A DNA stretch of 16,376 bases from Methanothrix sp. (GTDB lineage Archaea; Halobacteriota; Methanosarcinia; Methanotrichales; Methanotrichaceae), in the NCBI GenBank assembly GCA_012798025.1, contig JAAZNX010000198.1:1-16376 (forward strand), in the 5' to 3' direction. Each line of letters opens with the position of its first letter. Position 1 is the first letter of the stretch. Shown piece after piece: positions 12,957 through 16,376 of this stretch. Under the pieces are notes generated by a model that had not been told where the DNA came from, did not search any database, and saw only the letters and a list, made by a program, of their open reading frames with translations. Position numbers and translations under genes: made by a program.

Positions 12957-12966
12957 GAATATAAGG
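12957..12966 (-). promoter_or_regulatory. TATA box for a leaderless acylphosphatase transcript
   Basis: The minus strand reads CCTTATATTC here. Its centre is about 27 nt before ATG 12934, so the predicted transcript would begin at or next to the start codon. It lies just downstream of the protease stop codon. Confidence 0.5.
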
Positions 12967-12978
12967 CTGATCTCCTTA

Positions 12979-13572
12979 TCATATCATGCCCAGGTACACT
13001 GGGAGCGCCGCGAGAATCGTCGGCACCCCGACGACCACCCAAACGGTGCGGTTACAATCGAAGATCTTCTTGCCATCCATGGGTCCGAAGGGCAGAAGAT
13101 TGAATGCGGCCAGGGTAAGGTTGATGAAGAGCGCGAAGTTGGCTGCTGAAAGCCACAGAGGACCTTTCGCGATGCCGCTCGCCAGCAGCAGGAAGAATAT
13201 GATGGACAATATGATGTTGGTCATGGGACCGGCCAGGGATATCATGAGCTCTTCTTTCGCGGAGGAGGTCCTGCTGATGATAACTGCGCCCGGAGCGGCA
13301 AATATGAAACCTGCAAACGCCATGGCAACGATGAGAACCAGGTTTACGCGGCTAGCTCTGTATTCCGCATAGTAGCCATAGCGCATAGCAACGAACTTGT
13401 GAGCAAGCTCGTGAAGCAAAAAGCCAGTGCCTACGCCCACAGCAGTGATCAGGAAAATCCTGGCATCTGGAATGGTTCGCGCGCCAAGAATTGAGAATGC
13501 AATGACCAGGGCGACAAGCGAAAGGAACAGATCTGTCAGCTCTGAGTGGCTGATCTGGTTTACAATGCTCAT
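12979..13572 (-). CDS. Site-2-protease-like (M50) membrane metalloprotease
   Basis: An intramembrane zinc protease with the HELAH active site (residues 54-58) in its second or third helix and the second metal-ligand motif NLLPFGPMDGKKIF near the C-terminus, the Asp supplying the third zinc ligand. About six membrane segments are visible. Members of this family cleave membrane-bound substrates such as anti-sigma factors; the archaeal substrates are unknown. ATG 13572 (MSIVNQISHSEL) is preferred to the more 5' TTG at 13614, because homologues start at this kind of amphipathic segment. The length of 197 residues is that of the minimal archaeal group without PDZ or CBS domains. Its TGA overlaps an in-frame ATG of the acylphosphatase gene. 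Confidence 0.88.
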   Translation of the reverse strand: MSIVNQISHSELTDLFLSLVALVIAFSILGARTIPDARIFLITAVGVGTGFLLHELAHKFVAMRYGYYAEYRASRVNLVLIVAMAFAGFIFAAPGAVIISRTSSAKEELMISLAGPMTNIILSIIFFLLLASGIAKGPLWLSAANFALFINLTLAAFNLLPFGPMDGKKIFDCNRTVWVVVGVPTILAALPVYLGMI

Positions 13573-13659
13573 GAAACGAGAATAGCAACAAGTTGGCTGA
13601 GGAGGAGCACCCAAGTGTTGAGCCAGGTTCGTGTCCTCATCAGCATTACTTTGTTGACA

Positions 13660-13965
13660 TCATGCATGTGCTTTATCCTGCGAGGCGAGCCCGCCGATTC
13701 TGCTCTTGCGGTGCCTCATGACGTGGCGCGAGCGTTTTCCTATCATCTCTCCGATCTTGACCCACTCGCCCGTCTCTTCATCTTTCTCATACTGCTCTTT
13801 CACGGCCGACCAGGCAGCTTCGTGAGATGCCTTTTCGCGTGCTGCGTCATCTGTAACATCATAGTCTTCCCAGAAGCTGTTGAAGGCCTTCATGTAAAGG
13901 CTCTTGGCACGGCTGGGCAGGTTTCGCACGCTTTTGGGCAGCTCGCTTATGCTCTTGTATGGCAT
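13660..13965 (-). CDS. ChaB-family small protein
   Basis: The MPYKSISELPKSVRNLPSRA start, then AKSLYMKAFNSFWEDY and the A-W-S-A-V-K block, are the ChaB signature. In E. coli ChaB sits beside the ChaA cation antiporter, but its biochemical role is unresolved. Residues 1-75 cover the domain; the last ~25 residues are a basic tail (GKRSRHVMRHRKSRIGG) that could bind nucleic acid. ATG 13965 is fixed by a strong Shine-Dalgarno site (AGGAGGTG, 13970-13977, spacing about 6). The frame extends 14 codons upstream to another ATG, which the ribosome site rules out. No cation antiporter gene is nearby. The protein is probably cytoplasmic. Confidence 0.86.
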   Translation of the reverse strand: MPYKSISELPKSVRNLPSRAKSLYMKAFNSFWEDYDVTDDAAREKASHEAAWSAVKEQYEKDEETGEWVKIGEMIGKRSRHVMRHRKSRIGGLASQDKAHA

Positions 13966-14009
13966 CAAATACACCTCCTGTAAATGTTTGAGCACTGGAT
14001 AACTCACTT

Positions 14010-14027
14010 ACTATGAGTACTCCTAGT
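14010..14027. promoter_or_regulatory. 18-bp near-perfect palindrome upstream of chaB-like gene
   Basis: ACTA-T-GAGTACTC-C-TAGT has one mismatched pair. It lies 45-62 nt upstream of ATG 13965, in the zone where the TATA box and transcript start should be, so it is a candidate operator for a dimeric regulator. Confidence 0.4.
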
Positions 14028-14081
14028 TAAAAGGTTTGGGGTGCTCCAGCGGGAACGCATTGAAGCACTTTTTTTGCGACT

Positions 14082-15149
14082 TCATTGTGGCAGGATTATC
14101 ATCCCAGCCTTGCTCCATAGCAGCTTACCATCGTCTCCTTTTATCGCAAGGACATCGCTGCCCTGAAGTTCTCCCAGCATGTATACAATCAGGTCTTTCT
14201 TTCCGTCTCCGGTCAGATCAGGGCCTACCGTAGCAAATGGCAGGATGTCGCCAAAGGCCTTCTTCCAGAGCTGCTTTCCGTCGCTCCCTTGAAGGACTGC
14301 CAATTCATTGCTGGTGTTATTTCCTTCAAAGCTCATCAAGTAGACCAGCAGCTCGTCCCTTTCGTCTCCTGTCAGATCCTGTACAGGAGCTGCAAGGGCA
14401 AAGCTCTCAATGGTCTTGTTCCATAGCTCTGTGCGATCCTGTCCGCCGATTGCCGCGATGGTAGTAGTGATGTTCTGCATTGATTCGTCCAATGCATATG
14501 CTGCAGCGATGCTATCCTGGATATTGTCGTAGGTAAAGTTACCTGCCGGGTATTCAAGGACCACAGCGCCTGTAAAGATCTTCGCGCCAAGTTCTATGCC
14601 GTCAGAGCCATCGATTTGGACGATCTTGGTTATAACGGTGCCGTTCATGCTATCGATGCCAATTATGTGAACCAGGAAATCAGAGGCGTTATCGCCCGTG
14701 ATGTCTCTTATGGGGTAGGCAAAGGTCGCAGCCAGGACTTGGGGCCTGCTCCAGATCTCAATGCCTGTGCTGCCGTCCAGAGCTATGACACTGCTGTATG
14801 GGATGGACTGCATGCCCGCAAGGACCACGTTCACCATAACGTCTGTCCGTCCATCGGCGTTGAGATCCCCTGCGGGAGAAGCAAAGGCAATGCAGTCCGG
14901 ACAGTCCATCTGCCATAATGTGCTGCCATCATCACCACTCATGGCAGATATCTCAGTTTGAAGGACATCGGTCTTTGGGTCGCTGGTGATGTTCATAGCC
15001 AGAAGATCTGACGCATTGTCCCTGCTGAGATTGGAGACAGGAAATGCGATGCTTATAGCTCCCTGCATGGGTGTAGAGACATTTTCCTGTGCCGCCCCAA
15101 AGGTCTGCAACAAAAGCAAAGATACCAAATAAAATGCCGCCGCTTTTAT
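14082..15149 (-). CDS. Secreted FG-GAP/VCBS-like six-repeat beta-propeller protein
   Basis: After a signal peptide the protein is six repeats of 53-55 residues, each with a P-x-x-D-L-T-G-D-x-x-x-D-L/F-L-V calcium-loop strand (NLSRDNASDLL, DLNADGRTDVM, DITGDNASDFL, NFTYDNIQDSI, DLTGDERDELL, DLTGDGKKDLI) and a later L-D-G-S-D-G-x-x-L-W strand. This is the FG-GAP/VCBS pattern of cell-surface propellers. The start is taken as ATA 15149: AAGGAGGAT (15163-15155) places GGAGG exactly 7 nt before it, and translation from ATA gives a classic signal peptide (KAAAFYLVSLLLLQTFGAA). The first canonical codon, TTG 15128, is 28 nt past the site and would cut off the basic residue of the signal. It is probably an exported, Ca-binding surface protein. 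Confidence 0.85.
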   Translation of the reverse strand: MKAAAFYLVSLLLLQTFGAAQENVSTPMQGAISIAFPVSNLSRDNASDLLAMNITSDPKTDVLQTEISAMSGDDGSTLWQMDCPDCIAFASPAGDLNADGRTDVMVNVVLAGMQSIPYSSVIALDGSTGIEIWSRPQVLAATFAYPIRDITGDNASDFLVHIIGIDSMNGTVITKIVQIDGSDGIELGAKIFTGAVVLEYPAGNFTYDNIQDSIAAAYALDESMQNITTTIAAIGGQDRTELWNKTIESFALAAPVQDLTGDERDELLVYLMSFEGNNTSNELAVLQGSDGKQLWKKAFGDILPFATVGPDLTGDGKKDLIVYMLGELQGSDVLAIKGDDGKLLWSKAGMIILPQ

Positions 15150-15154
15150 GATTA

Positions 15155-15163
15155 ATCCTCCTT
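15155..15163 (-). promoter_or_regulatory. Strong Shine-Dalgarno site facing an AUA codon
   Basis: AAGGAGGAT on the minus strand, then TAATC, then ATA at 15149. There is no ATG, GTG or TTG until 15128. This site decides the start of the propeller protein. Confidence 0.65.
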
Positions 15164-15224
15164 AAATCTTCGGATGATGATGGATTTCAAAGATATGAAT
15201 TTAACTGTTCCAAGAAAAATTTGA

Positions 15225-15989
15225 TCAAAATCCCCTCATCCTCTCTTTGGCAGCCGCCAGCTTTTCCTTGGCAGCCTGCATGTCAGCAGCCATTTTCTCT
15301 TTATTGGACTCAAATGTCGTCTTCCTGGCCTCTGCAGGTGTGGCAACGCCGCCGGCCGCAGCGTTGCTTGTTGCACTGGCCTGAGAGTTGACCTTCGTCG
15401 TATCCGGGCAATAGCCTGGCATGAGCAGTGATGCGCCCTCATTCACTGTTATGCGCAAATATTGCAGGAAATCCACCAAAATTTCCTCATCGATGCCCCC
15501 ATCCATCACCACCAGTGCAGGAGTTTGGTTTGTCGGCTGATAAGCAACGAATATCTGGTTTTGGACCATTCCACCTACCGCTGGCATGCCGCCGACGCTA
15601 AGCAATTCGCTGCTGTAGTTTGCTTGTGCCAATGCTGGATTATAGGCCTCGAGCAAGGATTTCATTGCAGCAGGCTCGAGCGTTGTCTGGGGAGCCTGGC
15701 ATGGGTAGAGGAGATGCAACGTGACCCTGCTGCCGTTAAGAAGCAGCGATGCCATTAACTCTCTTCCTGATGTGTAGTTCTCTTCGCTCAATGTTTCTGT
15801 TTCTACAACGACATTTGTTGGCAAGGTAAAGCCAAGCTCAGCATAGTCTTTCAGTGGCGCAGATATGTTCGTGAGCTTGACGTCTTCTCCCGCTGCCGGA
15901 AACGAGCTCAAAAGGCCTATCATAATGCAGCATAACAACATCATCAGACAGGGCGAAACCAATCTGTTTGACAAAATTTCTAAAGCCAT
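15225..15989 (-). CDS. Secreted protein with helical, Ala/Lys-rich tail (unknown function)
   Basis: I do not recognise a family. A signal peptide (about residues 1-34, LMMLLCCIMIGLLSSFPAAG) is followed by a mixed alpha/beta domain with strands VTLHLLYPC and IFVAYQP, five sequons (NIS, NYT, NGS, NYS, NQT) and two Cys in the mature domain that could form a disulfide (YPC, GYC). The last ~45 residues are an Ala/Glu/Lys helix (KEKMAADMQAAKEKLAAAKE), probably a coiled coil or single helix, after a Ser/Ala/Gly linker. ATG 15989 is fixed by GAGGTG at 16001-15996 with 6-nt spacing; a GTG at 15998 lies inside that site. A TATA-like ATTTATAG on the minus strand (about 16068-16075) is a candidate promoter. 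It lies just upstream of the propeller gene on the same strand. Confidence 0.7.
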   Translation of the reverse strand: MALEILSNRLVSPCLMMLLCCIMIGLLSSFPAAGEDVKLTNISAPLKDYAELGFTLPTNVVVETETLSEENYTSGRELMASLLLNGSRVTLHLLYPCQAPQTTLEPAAMKSLLEAYNPALAQANYSSELLSVGGMPAVGGMVQNQIFVAYQPTNQTPALVVMDGGIDEEILVDFLQYLRITVNEGASLLMPGYCPDTTKVNSQASATSNAAAGGVATPAEARKTTFESNKEKMAADMQAAKEKLAAAKERMRGF

Positions 15990-16150
15990 CCAATCCACCT
16001 CATTGCTTAATTGATATTCTCTCCACTTTTGACTTCAGGTTGTTTGATCACCGGTGTAGCACTTTAACTATAAATCCATTTTCCATATTTGTCCCAAGAT
16101 TCTTTTTCTCGATAGATCTTCCACTTGGCTGCCATCCTCTACGATATGAT

Positions 16151-16158
16151 AATATATC
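16151..16158 (+). promoter_or_regulatory. TATA box for the lamin-tail-domain gene
   Basis: AATATATC lies about 57-64 nt upstream of the TTG start at 16215, predicting a transcript start near 16180 and a leader of about 35 nt holding GGAGG at 16203-16207. Confidence 0.5.
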
Positions 16159-16214
16159 TGAATAAAGGCCGTATTATGTGTATTGATGAAGAACCTATTG
16201 GTGGAGGAAAAGTC

Positions 16215-16376
16215 TTGAAATTAGCATCAAAGGCGCTCAGTTTTGCAGCAGCAGTCCTGGTTTTATCCATGGCGTCCGCGGCATCTGTGGTCATAAACGA
16301 GATGGAGCTGAACCCGCCTGAGGGCGGGGTCGATTGGGTTGAGCTATACAACTCCGGAAACGATAGCGTTGACATC
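16215..16376 (+). CDS. Secreted lamin-tail-domain (LTD) protein, N-terminal part (runs off window)
   Basis: A reading frame runs from TTG 16215 to the window end (54 codons). It starts with a signal peptide (LSFAAAVLVLSMASAA) and then VVINEMELNPPEGG and DWVELYNSGNDSVDI, the opening strands of a lamin-tail domain, a beta-sandwich common on secreted archaeal and bacterial proteins. The start is supported by GGAGG at 16203-16207, 7 nt before the TTG, and by a TATA box upstream. The rest of the gene, and any catalytic domain, lies outside the window. It is divergent from the secreted protein at 15225-15989. Confidence 0.83.
   Translation, partial: MKLASKALSFAAAVLVLSMASAASVVINEMELNPPEGGVDWVELYNSGNDSVDI

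Noticed and set aside
13546..13983. 145-codon plus-strand frame with a membrane-like segment
   Set aside because: It is opposite the chaB-like gene, whose domain and strong ribosome site are convincing; the hydrophobic run is the complement of its charged helices.
15225..15442. Arg/His-rich 68-codon minus-strand frame inside the secreted protein gene
   Set aside because: It overlaps in a different frame the well-supported secreted protein and has no start signals.
1..16376. CRISPR array, tRNA or rRNA genes
   Set aside because: No regularly spaced direct repeats, cloverleaf-like segments with GTTCRAATC arms, or rRNA-like conserved stretches were seen by eye on either strand.

Overview
The window reads as chromosomal DNA of an acetate-using type methanogenic archaeon, most likely a Methanothrix (Methanosaeta)-like member of the Methanosarcinia. 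The basis is RadB, a protein that I recognise as a methanogenesis-marker-9 family member, archaeal TATA boxes followed by GGTGAT/GGAGG Shine-Dalgarno sites, ATGA-coupled genes, and several signal-peptide proteins rich in N-glycosylation sequons. The genus is inferred from general character and moderate GC, not from a marker gene. No rRNA, tRNA or CRISPR array was seen.

Layout. (1) 1-2167, plus strand: the 3' end of an aldehyde dehydrogenase, then three extracytoplasmic proteins (a one-helix Ig-like protein, a secreted SNase-like nuclease, and a secreted or lipid-anchored rhodanese-like protein without the catalytic Cys). (2) 2280-2780: a GNAT acetyltransferase that abuts, stop to stop, a four-gene minus-strand operon at 2781-5874: marker 9 protein, CitG-like protein, DUF447 flavin-fold protein, radB. 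(3) 5984-6879, plus strand: an unusual protein without Trp, Tyr, Cys or His, and a COG2426 membrane protein. (4) 6876-8857, minus strand: a bacterial-type tRNA-guanine transglycosylase overlapping a VUT/YhhQ-type 7-deazaguanine precursor transporter. (5) 8858-9247: a gene-poor stretch holding the 3' relic of an IS200/IS605-type tnpB plus its right-end hairpin, fused to the end of arsM. (6) 9248-11424: arsM, divergent from a flavodoxin-like oxidoreductase and rubrerythrin pair (oxidative stress or redox). (7) 11466-13965: a heavily sequon-bearing secreted protein, then minus-strand acylphosphatase/coiled-coil fusion, M50 metalloprotease and ChaB-like genes. (8) 14082-16376: a block of exported proteins (a six-repeat FG-GAP/propeller protein, a secreted protein with a helical tail, and the start of a lamin-tail-domain protein).

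The parts most worth a second look are the bacterial-type TGT/transporter operon, with its insertion and altered substrate loop; the orphan tnpB 3' end, which covers the region where such elements normally encode their guide RNA; the marker 9/CitG-like/DUF447/radB operon; and the propeller gene, whose ideal Shine-Dalgarno site points to an AUA start codon.
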